Positions 33,150-45,369 of a stretch of DNA of 64,000 bases are shown here, piece by piece. The notes under the pieces were generated by a model that was not told the DNA's origin, did no database searches, and saw only the letters and a program-made list of their open reading frames with translations. Position 1 is the first letter of the stretch. Every line of letters begins with the position of its first letter. Made by a program: the position numbers and the translations under genes. This DNA comes from Adenophora triphylla var. japonica (Eukaryota; Streptophyta; Magnoliopsida; Asterales; Campanulaceae): contig JAFEMH010000078.1 of the NCBI GenBank assembly GCA_022495995.1, positions 62,001 to 126,000 of the forward strand. Direction: 5' to 3'.

Positions 33150-33946
33150 TAGGGCCTGGATTTTCTCGGATTAGCCTCTATCCCTCTTTGGTTGACCATG
33201 AATCCGAGGAACTTGCCCGCCTTGACCCCGAAAGCGCACTTAAGGGGGTTTAGCTTCATGCTGTTATGGCGCAAGTTTTGAAGGTTTCCTCCACATCGAG
33301 CTCGTGGGAGTTTTCCTTAGTTTTTATGACCATGTCGTCAATGTAGGCCTCCGCATTTCGCCTAGTTGGTTTTTAAAGACCAGATTGACCATGCGCCGAT
33401 ATGTGGCTCCTGCATTTTTAGCCCAAAGTGGCATCATAGTGTAGCAGTATGTCTTGCCCGCAAAGAATGAAGGCTACAGAGCGGACATCTTCGTGGAGCC
33501 ATCTCGGATCCGGTGGTAGCCGGAGTAGGCATCAATGAAGCTTAGAACTCGTGTCCGGCTATAGAATCCACCAATCTGTCTATGCGAGGAAGAGGGAAAC
33601 AATCTTTGGGGCATGCTTTGTTGAGATCGGTGAAATCAACGCACATCCTCCATTTGCCATTGGATTTCTTAACCATGACCACATTGGCCAGCCACTGGGG
33701 TAGGAGATCTCCTTTATTATCCCCGCTTTTAGCAACTTTTCCACCTCTTCCTTGATGGCAATCTCTTTCTCCGGGAGAAATATCTGGATTTCGGTGAATG
33801 TTTTTGAAGGAGGGGTCATCGTTGATTTTATGGAGGATCACGTCCTCGCCGATGCCTTGCATATCTTCCACCCTCCAAGCGAACACATCGCAATTTGCTC
33901 TAAGGAACTCAATAAGTATCCTTCTTTCCTCGCCGTGAATTTCCAA
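33150..33946 (-). pseudogene. E2 reverse transcriptase, frameshifted
   Basis: The trace starts with MEIHGEERRILIEFLRANCDVFAW and continues with VVMVKKSNGKWRMCVDFTDLNKACPKDCFPLPRIDRLVDS in the same frame after one frame change near 33,800. A stop after AGHEF (33,542) breaks the frame. The catalytic YIDD codons are at 33,334-33,345 in another frame. Confidence 0.85.
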
Positions 33947-34179
33947 ATTCTACCTTAACCGTTTGCTCGGGAAGTGGGGATTGATTACCACCTCCTCGAG
34001 CTCGTCGTTAGGTTGAAGGTCGCCGATTTCACGATTGTGCAGGAATCAATGACAATAGTTGGGGTTGACTCGAGCTTCGGTCGGTGTTGCCATTGAATAT
34101 ACGATTTCACGGTCAATTTCCCCTCTATTCCTCGATCAATATATCCTCCTCAACAGGGCGGCCAATCGCTTTGATTTTC

Positions 34180-35139
34180 TCGCTCATTTTGAGCTCCACC
34201 TTTGTGGAATGGAAAGAAAGCATGCCAATTAGTACGGGTGGCGGCGGAGTGCAAGGGCTTTCCCCTTCTTTGACTTGTCCTCGCCCTTTCCTCTATATTT
34301 TTGTCCTCGCCATCTATCTCATGCGGGCAGATGTCCGGCCTTTCGCTCTTTCCTTTTTTCCTCCAAAGGCTCGGAGGAATCTCCCGGGCCGGTTCTTGAT
34401 GGTAGCAACCCCGCCCTGGGTGTTAAATTTCACCCTTTGGTGGGGACGGACGCAACTATTCCCAATTCGGCCCGAGCGGTTACACCGAGAATGGCATTGT
34501 ATTGGGAAGGAAGATCGACCACCATGAAAGTTATCTTGGCCGTCTTCGCATGGGTTTTTCTCCAATAGCTACGTCAAACACAATCCTCCCCTTTACCCTT
34601 ACAGCGTGGTTTGTGAAGCCTTCGAGCATGCCCGCATATGGAGTGAGATGTTCTTCCGTCATTCTCGTTCCAATCAAAGTATGGTAGTAAAGTATGTCGC
34701 GGGCGACTCAAGATCTACCAACACACGGCCTATGTTTGCCGGTTGATTCTCATTCCGAGGGTGAGTGGCCGTGTGGAATGAAAAAGGGTGGAGGCAAGTT
34801 CACTCCTTTTGAACCCAATTTCCAACTCTTCCTCCGGCCGGGCGGGGATGGAGAAAACCTTCTCTAATGTCCGAATTTGGAGAGACAACTGCCTACTAGT
34901 GGGAGGTTCCTCCCCAATGAAATTAATGTCATAGTCCCCAAAATCGTCATCATTATTATCTCTTTCATTCTGTCCGGTCCCCGCGTGTGTCGTGCCCGCC
35001 GATCATTGTTATTGGGGGCGATTGTTTCCCTTAACCCACTCGTTAGCTCCCCGTTATTAATTTTCTGGATTACTCGCCTTTGGAAACAATCCTCGATTCC
35101 GTGCCCGTGGTTGTTGTGAAACTCACTGTAATTTAAGTC
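34180..35139 (-). pseudogene. E2 protease and gag zinc-binding region
   Basis: FHNNHGHGIEDCFQ (about 35,120-35,078) is the C/H-type zinc ligand box of Tat gag. About 34,730-34,690 reads RVLVDLESPATYF, where retropepsins of this lineage normally have a DGGSS-type site, so the active site is altered or mis-read. 34,565-34,314 has further protease-like traces (HAVRVKGRIVFDVAIGEKP). Confidence 0.55.
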
Positions 35140-36620
35140 TACTCCTCTCGTTTGGCTTTCAAGCATGGGGGAGGAGGAGGAAAGTCTGAGGCTCTCATGA
35201 TCACCACCCTTGGGTCGGTGAGCTCTGTGTAAACTGTTTCGGCCACGGCCTTTTTGAGCCTTTCTGATCCCCGGCCTCTGTTTTTGCCCTGATTATTGGC
35301 CTGAGCGGGCTCTGGGGTGGTCTCCTGGACTTGGCTTATCCTTTCTTTCGCAGAAGCTCGTGGAGCGGGCACACTAGGCTCTTCGGCGGAGGCAATGGCC
35401 GAGGCCCTTTCATACATTTCCTCCACTGATTTAGGTTTGCTGGAGGCAAAATTCATTTTGAGGAAGGAGTTACTGAGGCCGCCTTCAAAACATAGTCTGA
35501 TGTCCCCCTCGTCCAGGTCCACAATCTCCTCGCTCACCTTCCCGAACCGGGATATATAATCTTTTGTAGGCTCATTTGGTGCCTGCTTGACACGGACAAG
35601 ATCTGTCTTTGGTCTAGCGGGCACACCTGCTCCGGCAAAGGCATTGAGGAAGAGGACTCTGAACTGACTGAATGACTGGATACACCGGGGTTTGAGGGCT
35701 AGCATCCAAGATAGGGCCTTGCCAGTGAAGGTCGCAGCCAAAGCTTTGCACATCACTGACTCATCCGCGGAGAATAAAGCCATCTGGCCCTCAAATCTTC
35801 CCATATGACTCTTGGCATTTTTGGATCCGTCATAGGTGTCCATCTGGGGGGTTTGCCCTTTTGGATCGGTGCCCGCAATTTTATCGCCGAAGGCGTCCAT
35901 AGTGCGGCCACACTTCGGGCAGCCTTCGATGGGTTTCCCACATCTTCGCATGAATTCCACAAACTCGGGGTTCTGATCATCAACCTTTTGCTTTTTAGCT
36001 CGTGGAGTCACGGCCTTCTCCTTGGCCGGAGCCAAGGGTCTGGCTTTGGACTTCGCACGGTGATTTGACTGTGCCTCTTCCCCCCTTTCCTCGCTATCAT
36101 CTACATGCACCACGCTCCGTCTGGCCGGCTGTCCGCGCTCAAGGGCCGGGTCAACCCGGTTTGCCCCCACAGCTTGACTAGCAAGCGAGTGTGCGGGAGC
36201 TCGTTGGGAGAACCTTTGTGACCCTTGAGGGAACTGTAGCCCTCCATTGGCCTCTATTTCAAATATTTCCATCTCCGCGTCGTTGATGGCCATGGCTTCC
36301 GCGACCAGTTTGGATTTGGAGGCTAGGATTTCCTTCCTTCTCAGGATCCTGCAGGGAAAGTGGGGTGGTCGGATTGGTGTTTTTTATGCGAGCTTGGGGA
36401 GTTTTTGGGCTAGTGTTTAGTAGGGCTTGGGCTTTCTCGGACGGGCTTCCTCGGTTAACTAGGTGGAGAACTCGTTGAGTGGGGATTTTTGAGGCCGAGA
36501 ATGGGCCCCCATTCTGTTGAAGACAGAGTTGGTTTGCCTTTCCCTATTGTTATTGGAGGGTTCGGCTTGGTTTTCCTCCTCTATAGTTAAATGACCAGCA
36601 TTTTTTAGAATTTGAGACAT
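35139..36620 (-). CDS. E2 gag
   Basis: A 384-residue open frame runs from 36,293 to 35,139. A preceding ATG at 36,620 (MSQILKNAGHLTIEEENQ) lies in a frame that stops near 36,460, so the true N-terminus is probably split. The central gag core is clear: YDGSKNAKSHMGRFEGQM, FTGKALSWMLALKPRCI, FSQFRVLFLNAF, EPTKDYISRFGKV. A CPKCGRTMDAF pair of Cys near residue 125 is unusual for gag. The Lys/Arg-rich linker before it (AKSKARPLAPAKEK) is probably an RNA-binding or nuclear segment. It builds the particle. Confidence 0.75.
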
Positions 36621-36825
36621 GTCACAGAAAGGTGAAAATAACTGAAAAGAAGTGTCTTTTGACAGTCAGTTGTTTAGACCACAGGGTGTGTCTGAAAACA
36701 AAAGTTTTAAATGGGAAAAACTTGGTGACGTAAAATAGAAGAGCCTTTCGGCACTGAATTTGTTTAGGACACGTGAGGTGCCTTGAAAACAAAAGATTTT
36801 TGACGAGAAACGAAAGAAAGTCGGC

Positions 36826-36843
36826 TTCCCGGCAATGGAACCA
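36826..36843 (-). promoter_or_regulatory. E2 primer-binding site
   Basis: On the minus strand TGGTTCCATTGCCGGG begins 2 nt inside the 5' LTR border, the position of a tRNA primer site. It differs from the TGGCGCC type of E1. Confidence 0.55.
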
Positions 36844-36844
36844 C

Positions 36845-37671
36845 TGATGACGCCACAGCTTTTCGGGGTCAGGAGCGGTTCAAGGATATCTGGCTAGGAT
36901 ATATTTGGTGGTTTTGTGTACCTAGATCACAACACAAACAAGCACCGTTAAGGTCAAAGTTGGATGTTACTCCAACTCAGGCCCTCGGGTGTGAGAGTAA
37001 GAATACTGAGTAATAAGGCTTTGAATACCTTTGGAGTGTGTGTGTGTTTAGGTTTAGAGAGTAAAAGAGCTTACTCAATTGTATATGGAACTTACCTTGC
37101 CCAAGGGGGTAAAGGTCTTCTATTTATAGGCAATGCCATGGTGCTTGTTGAGGTAAGCAATGAGATCACCAGGGGCACTTTGGTATTTGACCGCCTACAC
37201 GTGTCCGCAGCCTAATTGGTCCTGTCGGGAGGGAACATTGACTGTCCGGGACATGGCCGAAAGGGACATGAGCCGTGTAGCCGGCTTAGTGCATTAAATG
37301 GAATAGTAGGCGCCGGACTGAGCCGCATTGAATGCGTGATGGGGAGCGGCAAGTGGCCCGTCGAGCCGCAAGCTAACTTGCTCGCAAGGCTTGACATTAA
37401 CCGGGAAAGATGTGCCCGCGGTCAACGTTGTGCCCGCAGTCAAAGATATATGACGCGAGCACGGTTGATGCGGGCATGACTCATGCGGGCACGAGATCCG
37501 GCGACGTGGTTCCAAGGGTCCTCGACGGGGACGAACCGAGGAGGGACACGGTCTTGACCACAAGGGCCTATTTGTCCGCGGTCTTCCCTCCAGCGGTCTA
37601 GGAACTGCTACGTCACTGGTTCCTTGGACTAGACCGAGCGCGGGCCCGGTCCAGTAGATCCGGGCTCATCA
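36845..37671 (-). repeat. E2 5' LTR, 827 bp
   Basis: Matches 24747-25583 with about 12 clustered small indels or substitutions, mostly in GC-rich runs. The minus-strand TATA is at 37121-37129. Confidence 0.95.
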
Positions 37672-37676
37672 GAACC

Positions 37677-39263
37677 AATATTATAAATCCACTATCTTAG
37701 TTGGTGAGGTACAAAACAGAGAAATTATTCTCTGTAACCAGGTTAAAGTTATGCCCTGGCCGGCTTAAATGATAACTTGAATTTATGCTCTTAGTCATAT
37801 CTTGAGTTGAAGTAAGAATAATGTTGGTTGCCATTAAACTGAATTGATCAAACAATAGTATTCATCAATGGAAATTGGAAAGGGACTTCATCATCCCAAA
37901 ATGAATTATTAAATTTATTCTTATTTAAAAATAAAATAAAATAAAATATTTATTTTTCTGCTCACATAAATTTGAAAGTGAATAGTAAAAATGTTTATAA
38001 TTTTTTCTATTAAAAAAAAATCTTTCCAAAATGACCTTTAAATTCCAAACGGACATTCATTTTGGAATCGAGTAAGAAACTTTCATTTTTTTTAATAACC
38101 TTTTTTCTTGTCTTAATCTTTTAATGAGCTGAATATTGTTGTTATTTATAGTCACAATTTAAAATGATTGATAAATGTCAACATGCTTTATAATTAATTA
38201 AGATTATTTATTAATCTATGTCCATGTATTAATATAATGACAGATCAATATAGTAATGAAGACGTGAAGTTTGAATAATGCCCAGTCATCTCAGATGAGA
38301 TAGGCTGATGGGGAACATTAAGTCCATGATATCCTGCCATTTAGAGTTAATTCCAAATGGTTATGATGATTTTTTTCTCCTTTTTAATATAGCTCGCCGT
38401 CCAAACCATGTCGTGACAGTATCGGACAAATGGCATATTAGTACCCTTTAAGTTTTATAGGAATTGCAATGTAACTATCAATTTTGACCATTATATTCAC
38501 ATTCTATGGCAAATTGGGCCATTACTGTTATTGTTATTGGTAATGGTGAAGTGGTGACGACAATGGCGGCGGTGGTCAGTGGTGGTAGTGGTGGCGGTGC
38601 CGGTGGTGGTACTGGTGATGGTGTAAACTATGTTGGTGGAGTTAGTGTTGGTGGTGGTTGACGGTGATGAGATGGTTAATTAAACATTGTATTTTGTAAA
38701 TAAAATTTATGTATTGGTTAAATTTCAGAAGAGGAGGACAATGTATTATTCTTTTATTTCGTTAGCTTTTTTTAACGTTCATTAAAAAATAAAAAAATCC
38801 CATCACCTACACGCAACAATTAAAGGAAGAAGATTATCCAAACTTATGTCTCAAGCTACTAATAAATAAAATTATCTTTGCAGATGCTTATATAACACCC
38901 ATTTTAATTAATTGCCAATAACATGTTATTTAATTAGAAAAATAGTTTGGTAAAGCCAACGTAATTAATTGAAAACAAAATTAACAAGCAATTATTCAAC
39001 ATCTATGAGCCATGATAGCAATTCACTTATAACTTATTGTTATTAACCAACAAAACAAACAAAATGTTACCAAACACGCATAAATCGGCCTTGTTGATAT
39101 AGACACAATATTTTAAATTTATGGCAGTCCGTATTTGAAAATAATAAGTTGGATTTTCTTTTCTAATTGTGTGTTAAGTGAATTTTTGAATCTCGAATGT
39201 CAATGCGTAAGAGTAAAACTAAAGTTATAATGAAAGTTTAAGAAATTTGATTTGTTAATAAAA
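37677..39263. other. AT-rich intergenic DNA, no gene seen
   Basis: AT-rich apart from a triplet-like GGTGGN stretch at 38,540-38,670. No conserved frame, RNA gene or element end recognised. Confidence 0.45.
38540..38670 (+). repeat. GGTGGN trinucleotide-rich stretch
   Basis: GGTGGT/GGCGGT/GGTGAT units run for about 130 bp, interrupted and imperfect; Gly/Val-like in frame but with stops soon on both sides. Confidence 0.75.
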
Positions 39264-39268
39264 TAGGC

Positions 39269-39621
39269 TGATGACGTCACAACCCGGGGGGGCAAAGGTT
39301 GCAGTGGACGCGTCGCAACTCAGGCAAGATCTGCAAAACAACACCGTTAGGGGTGCGGGGTTGCCCCGCTGTAACCCTCGGGCGTAAGGATCAGTATCTG
39401 TGAGAGATATAGAGAGAGTATTGTAGAGAGAGAGTTTAGAGATCACCTTTATCTTTAGAGGGTAATAGTATTTATAGGGAAATAAGTGTGTAGGTGGCAC
39501 TTTGTGGGGGTCCCATCGTATATATTTGGTATTTGTATATATATGATATATTTGATTGTATGAGACTGTATATATGTGTATAAGTGTATGTATAAATATA
39601 TCCAAAAGTCAGGGTTCATCG
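39269..39621 (-). mobile_element. Solo LTR of a Tat-like element, 353 bp
   Basis: Begins TGATGACGTCACAAC, ends GGGTTCATCG, and is flanked by an exact 5-bp duplication TAGGC (39264-39268 and 39622-39626). The layout parallels the E2 LTR: TGATGACG start, CACCGTTAGG, CCCTCGGGCGTAAG, then a TATTTATAGGG (minus-strand TATA) near 39,470. The last base (G instead of A) breaks the terminal CA. No internal sequence, so it is a recombination product. Confidence 0.85.
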
Positions 39622-39625
39622 TAGG

Positions 39626-39692
39626 CAATAAATGATTGGATGTTGTGCTTGTGGGCTTTATACTAATTAATTTAATATCCAATCATTTATTG
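39626..39692. repeat. Perfect 16-bp inverted repeat beside the solo LTR
   Basis: CAATAAATGATTGGAT (39626-39641) and ATCCAATCATTTATTG (39677-39692) enclose a 35-nt loop. The first base overlaps the target duplication of the solo LTR. Confidence 0.85.
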
Positions 39693-41046
39693 TCAAATGT
39701 ATTTGTAACTCAAACTTTATCGAGTTTTTTTTTTGTAATTCTAGCATTATTGATGGAAAGAAATATTGGCAAGGATATAGATAAATAATTGAGTCATTTT
39801 CTTTCACGGGTATTTTCTTCATTATTTTTGCAAGGTGTGACAATTAAAAGAAATCCCATAAAAAAAGACTACAAAAGTTGGATAATTGTTGCCTCGTGAG
39901 ACCAACAGCTATTCTATGGTTGTCTTTATGTTACATGTCACTCTTAAGTTAATATATTGTTGTTGTAATGAATAATCTAACTATACATATGTTAGAGAAG
40001 TCAAAACTACAGTGTTTTAAAATCATACTTAAAAACTAATTAGTGAAAAAATCACAATAACTTGAATGTAAGATCTCAATTGAAGAATTTTGATTAGTTG
40101 TATGATTTTGCAGGCTAAATAATGAAGTTATCTCTTATTACTTGTCAATTTTTATTGAGGAAATTGCATGTTTGGCCCAAAATGTGGGGGTTGTACACAG
40201 TGTTGGCACTGTTTTTTTTTAATATTTTTCAACTGATTGTGTGATATTTGAAACAAAGCCTAAAATCAGGGGAGAAGCCATATTTACCTTTCTTACAAGC
40301 ATAATTCTTCAACCAATCTTTGTAAGAGAGTTGGTAGATAGGTGTTGCAAGCATACTTCTTTCGTTACTCTCCTTCTTATTTTCTGTTATGAACCAACCT
40401 AATTTTCAGAAGAAAGAGAAGAAGATTTAACTTATTTGTGGTTTTGTGTGAATTTCTGAGCCTTATTGTGTCCATGTATGTATTGTTGGTTTTGTTTGTG
40501 TGTATGATATTGAAATGATGGGGGATGAAGGTAAAAGGAATAACTTGGAGAATGAAACACGTGTCCATAGATGTACCAAAACATCTACAAATGTCTACAT
40601 ATAGTCAAATTGTGACGGCCAGTTAGAATGCTTGCAATCTTTTAATTCATATTATCCCTGCTTATGTCAATAATTACAACAAAATATGTATCTAAAGACA
40701 ATTTTGCCCTTCAAAGTTGATGGTGAAAATTTTGAACGGGATCTTAGACTTCTTTGTTATTATATAAATAGAGATGGTGCCATAAATGCAATTTTAATGA
40801 TTTTTTTTTTTTGATGAACTCTAGATGAAATGAAAAGATGATATGGAACATTATATACGTAGGCCAGTTGTTTTTTTTGATTATTTTTCTTGTATATTCT
40901 TATTTTTTAATATTTAGTGAATAATACAATGTATATAATAACACGTTCTAAAAAATTATAATATATATTGAATATTAAATTTATTTAAAAAAACATGTCA
41001 ATCAAAAATAGGAATGACAATTTAACCGAATCTGATTCGTACCGAA
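39693..41046. other. AT-rich intergenic DNA, no gene seen
   Basis: No conserved reading frame. The last 30 bp (TCTGATTCGTACCGAA) belong to the GATTCGG-rich repeat into which E3 inserted. Confidence 0.45.
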
Positions 41047-41925
41047 TGTTGGAAATGGGTAACGAAAGTTAAGTTTGACTTAACGTTGACCTAACTTTCT
41101 AACGGAATTCGTTAAATAGTTAACGAAGCAAGTTACAAAATGTATTCTACATTTAGTGTAGATTATGAAACTCATTTATTGTCTCAAAACCATTTTCGGG
41201 TGAATGAGAAATTAATGACAAAGGTTTGTAACTTAACGAGAGTTGTTTAAAGGGTTTTTTGAAGTGGTTTGATGTGCACGACCGAGCAGAGTCCTTAACT
41301 CGGCCGAGTAGAGCATAGGAAATTGACCAAGTCTCTGGACAATCTTGCACGGCCGAGCAGAGTCCTTGACTCGGCCGAGCAGATTGATTGACACGGCCGT
41401 GCGAGTTACTTGACTCGGCCGTGCAGCTTGGTGCTCGGCCGAGCGAGTCCCTTCACTCGGTCGAGCAGATCCTGAACAGTCACCAATTCAAACAGAAAAG
41501 TTGTGTCCTTTCGTGGGAAAAGACACAAAACCACTTAACTCTCTTTATATACTTTCCCTCCGAATTTCAATTGTTACACACAGTAAATTGAGCCTTCCTA
41601 CCCTCTTTGAGATAGATTAACATTGCCTAATCATCCTCATATTGTTGCATATAATTCCTTCAAGTCCAAAGTTCCAAATAGCCATTTGTTCGCTAGAGTT
41701 ATTTATTTGGAGTGCTCCTATAGATAACTAGAAGTCGTTTTATCTTACGAGGAGTTTGCCATTCAATCGTAAGCACCTGTGCGGGCCAAATACTTCTTAC
41801 GAAAATTATGTTAACACACAAGACTCGACTATTTGTGGTTTGCTTTCCAATTTCCGTTATAATTTCTGTTATCTTTCTCATCCTTCTTTGTTATTTCCTT
41901 AAGAAGCCTAACCAAAGGTCCAACA
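41047..41925 (+). repeat. E3 5' LTR, 879 bp
   Basis: Contains the palindrome cluster at 41,280-41,470 and a TATA-like CTTTATATAC at about 41,543. Confidence 0.95.
41280..41470. repeat. Cluster of CTCGGCCGAG palindromes in the E3 LTR
   Basis: Four units about 40-60 bp apart, each with two CGGCCG-centred palindromes (CTCGGCCGAG, CACGGCCGTG or close variants) about 20 bp apart and a GAGTCCTTGACT-like link between them. The same cluster is at about 46,282-46,475 in the 3' LTR. Confidence 0.9.
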
Positions 41926-41965
41926 ATCGTAAGAAGTATTCTACGTTTCTTAAGGCATTTCTACA

Positions 41966-42705
41966 ATGGCAAGTGAGAAAGACACCTCCGAATCATCCGG
42001 GCTTACTCCTCCTCCTCTTCAAGGCAAAGCAACGCTAAAGAATGTTGCACCCGCTCCTTCACCGACTCACTCGGTACAAGGTAAGAAACCTCCTTCACCT
42101 GGCTCAGGTACAACCTCAAGTGTCGCACCTCATAATGCTCCCCCTCCGTATCATGCGTTCGTGCATGCGGAAAGACCGGGTATTCTTACCGGGATGGACT
42201 TTAAGAGGTGGCAACAGAAAATGTTGGTCTATTTGACAACATTAAAATTGGTGCGATTTCTTTGGAAATATCCACCATTGATATCCGAAGGGGATGAACC
42301 CCAAGCAAAGAATGACTTGGATACATGGAATCACAGCGATTTCTTGTGTCGCATGTATATTCTTAATGGCTTGGATTATGCGCAATACTATGTGTGTTAT
42401 GGCATAAAGACCGCAAGAGAACTTTGGGAATTTCTCGAGATGCACTATTCTATGTGTATAGTGACAAAAAGACGGCAAGTAAACTTGGCGGAAACAAGAG
42501 GAAGAACACCGGAAAAGTAAAGAGGGGAACTACAACCGCCAAGAAGTTCAAAGGTAGTTGTTTTAATTGTGGCAAACCCGGGCATATGGCTAGGGAATGT
42601 CGACATCCTAGAATCAACAACCAAGATGGAAACCCTCTTCAAGCCAATGTGACTGAAGATCGATATGTTCCATTGGACTTTGATCAACTTAGCCTAGGGG
42701 CATAA
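41966..42705 (+). pseudogene. E3 gag with zinc knuckle, internally deleted
   Basis: The first frame (41966-42520) is a copia gag N-terminus: a Pro/Ser-rich head, then GMDFKRWQQKMLVYLTTL (about residues 75-92) and SDFLCRMYILNGL. After LWEFLEMHYS the family's following 100 or so residues are missing. The sequence jumps to a Lys-rich linker and a CCHC knuckle CFNCGKPGHMAREC (about 42,560-42,601) in another frame ending at 42,705. The loss looks like an internal deletion plus frame change. Confidence 0.8.
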
Positions 42706-44529
42706 GATTGAATTGACCAAATGTGGTCATTGTATTACATTAGAAAATGGTACCTTGATCTGAATGTAATCCGCCTAAGAGCGAAGAATAAAATATCAGT
42801 TTTTATTTCCTACTTGGCTTGTGTTATGACTTGTTCATTTAGGTCTTGTAAATTTAAATTCATTCCGTCGACTAGTGAATTTAAAATTACTACCTAAGAT
42901 GAAGTTTGATTCGCAAACCAAATGTGATTTCTTTTGTGGAAATCAGTTCTTCATTACTTCTTTTGATACTTGCACTCGATAATGCAAAGTACATCTTTTG
43001 AAATAGTAAAGATGAAACCTTAAGAGGTTTAAGTAATAAAGAATGAGTTAGTGATTCATCTTAATTGTGGAGAGTATGTAGTATTGTTTGAAAAATAATT
43101 ATTGGGACGCTGACACTTATTTATCAAACGAATGCTACTTACACACCCAAAGGAAGAATATAACTCGTAAGGAGAGGTTGAACTTCTTATTGATAAGTTC
43201 CGTCTTACTTGACAAAATGTGGGAATACCTAGTATAGGTAGAAATATCTAAACCTAAAGAGGTTAAGATAAGACCCAAAACCATGGATTACGTTTCCATT
43301 GGATATGCAAACAATTAGTAATGCATATGGATTTGTGAAGAACAAATTTAAAATTCCCGATATGACAAAGGGAACGATTATTGAAGTGAAGTTGCTATAT
43401 TCTTCGAAACCAAGTTTCCTTAAAAGGAAAAGGGTTAAAACAACCTCACTTGAACATAGTTATGACTATAGTTCATCTCAAGGAAATGAAGTACCTTGAC
43501 AAAGTAAAAAGGAAAAACTTAATCACGCAAGTGACTTAAGACATTGTAGATAACATGGAGCATATGCTAGTTATTACAATTGAATGACCCCACATAAAGG
43601 AAAATATTAAATATGAATTAAGATATTCATAAAATATTTGAAATATGGGGGTACACCTCAAATGTGGGGGTACATGCTAAATACATAAGTTCTATATATA
43701 AGTGAACTTTTAGTATTAGCAGAAATTGTTAAAACTGTTAACAGTTGAAAGGATGTCTCATCATATATTTGGAAAATTAATAGATCTTCCTCCATAATGC
43801 TAACCATTGGGTTACAAATGGGTCCTTAGAAAGGAAATATTTAAATGATGAATTTGATAAAAACTCCTAACGAATTTGAAGTATTCGTAAGCTGTTTTAT
43901 AAATACCTAAAATGTGGGGGTATTCGGCTAAAGTAGTAATACTTAAGCAAGACACGTTATATTCTTTAAGAATATACTTCCTTGAAATGATAGGAAATGT
44001 ATAAATTTTAATAAGAAAATTTATAGAAAACTTTAAGTGTTTTTCTTAATAAGAAGAAGAACAAAGATACAGTTGAAGGACAAAAGTTACTATCATTGCA
44101 TCGTTAATGATTAATAGTTCATCCTATTAGGAAGATGGTTGATCTTCCTTATGCGAACCGTTGGGTTGCAAAACACTAGATGTGCCAAGGATGAAACTTT
44201 TAAATGTTAGACTCTTGAAATCAATAGGAAGAATTTTCAAGAGGTCTAGTCTAAAGAGTGAAAATTTCAAAAGATACAATTCTATAAGAAAAATTAATCT
44301 TATGAAATAAACTCTATTGAGACGGACTTTTCTTGATAAAAGGATCTTGAAAGGTAGTCTCTACAGGCATAGAATCTGAAGAGATAGATTCTAAAACGCT
44401 CAAGGATCACATCTATAAGAGCTCTCATAGCTATTGCAACAGTGTATAACCTTGAGATACACCAAATGAATGTGAAAACAATCGTCCTAAAGTGGGAACT
44501 ATGTTATCAAATGTGACAAATGTGTCTAC

Positions 44530-44755
44530 ATTAATAGGAACATCTGAATCATTCGTTATTGTTTGTCTTTATGTAGACAACATACTAATAATGGTAGTCA
44601 TGAATTGATCATGAATACCAAAGACATGTTAAAGAAGAACTTTGACATGAAAGATATGGGATTAGCCGATGTCATATTAGAAATAAAGATTTCTAGAACA
44701 TCAGATGGAATAGTCCTATCACAATCCCATTATCTTGGAAAAGTACTTTGAAAGT
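44530..44755 (+). pseudogene. E3 reverse transcriptase remnant
   Basis: VCLYVDN at 44,561-44,581 is the copia RT active-site box, with the second Asp of YVDD changed to Asn. NTKDMLKKNFDMKDMGLADVILEIKISR and the SQSHYLGKVL stretch follow one frame away (44,611-44,751). 42,706-44,529 holds only scattered traces of pol and repeated TGTGGGGGTA words. Confidence 0.75.
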
Positions 44756-45369
44756 TCAAGTAGAATCTTGAGAGGTAATCTTTGTAAGGTAGATTCCTGA
44801 AAGGTAGACTCTAAGGAGGTCAAACCACTTAGAGATACTGAATACTTGGGAAGTCGGATCGGTACAGAGATAATAACCACTCGAAGAAACTGACCAATAG
44901 AAGAATTTGATCACTCGAAAAGATTGACCTTCTAGAGAGACTAAAAGTCTAATTAAAAATTGTAATAAATCACTAAGGATAGTCAAAGTACTTGGAGTAC
45001 TTAAAGATATTCTTGTAATTACAGATTACAATAAATAAGATATTCAATAGTATGAAAATGATATACTGATTGGATAACAGACACAAATAAACTCCAAGGT
45101 GAAAAATGTGTTCACAATAAATGGAGCAGCGGTGTCAAACTTTCAAGACAACTTGAACAACTCAATTCAATACGGAATCTGAGTCGATAGCATTAGATAA
45201 AGACAAAAGTTGAATGGTCTTGGAAGATATTCCTTTGTGGAATAAGTTTGTGTCTACATGACCTAAGGCATTGTGACGACTATGAAGAAATAGGAAAAGG
45301 TGTAGAATATCGTGCTAAGTCAAGACACAATGGTCATTGACATATTACCATAAGACAATTGATCTCAAA

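Larger units (their letters stand above)
24747..37671 (-). mobile_element. E2: Tat-lineage Ty3/gypsy LTR retrotransposon, 12.9 kb, minus strand
   Basis: LTRs at both ends begin TGATGACGCC and end GGGCTCATCA on the plus strand. The target duplication GAACC is exact (24742-24746 and 37672-37676). gag-protease-RT-RNase H-aRNH-integrase read leftward, so the right LTR is the 5' LTR. Between integrase and the left (3') LTR is a plus-strand gene, antisense to the element, with its own TATA box. The LTRs differ by many small GC-context indels. Confidence 0.95.

Noticed and set aside
39255..39605. 116-codon minus-strand frame
   Set aside because: It lies within the solo LTR and its AT-rich edge and has no recognisable domain.
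41280..41470. Regularly spaced repeats that might suggest a CRISPR-like array
   Set aside because: Units are palindromic and diverged, duplicated in both LTRs of a eukaryotic retrotransposon, with no cas genes.
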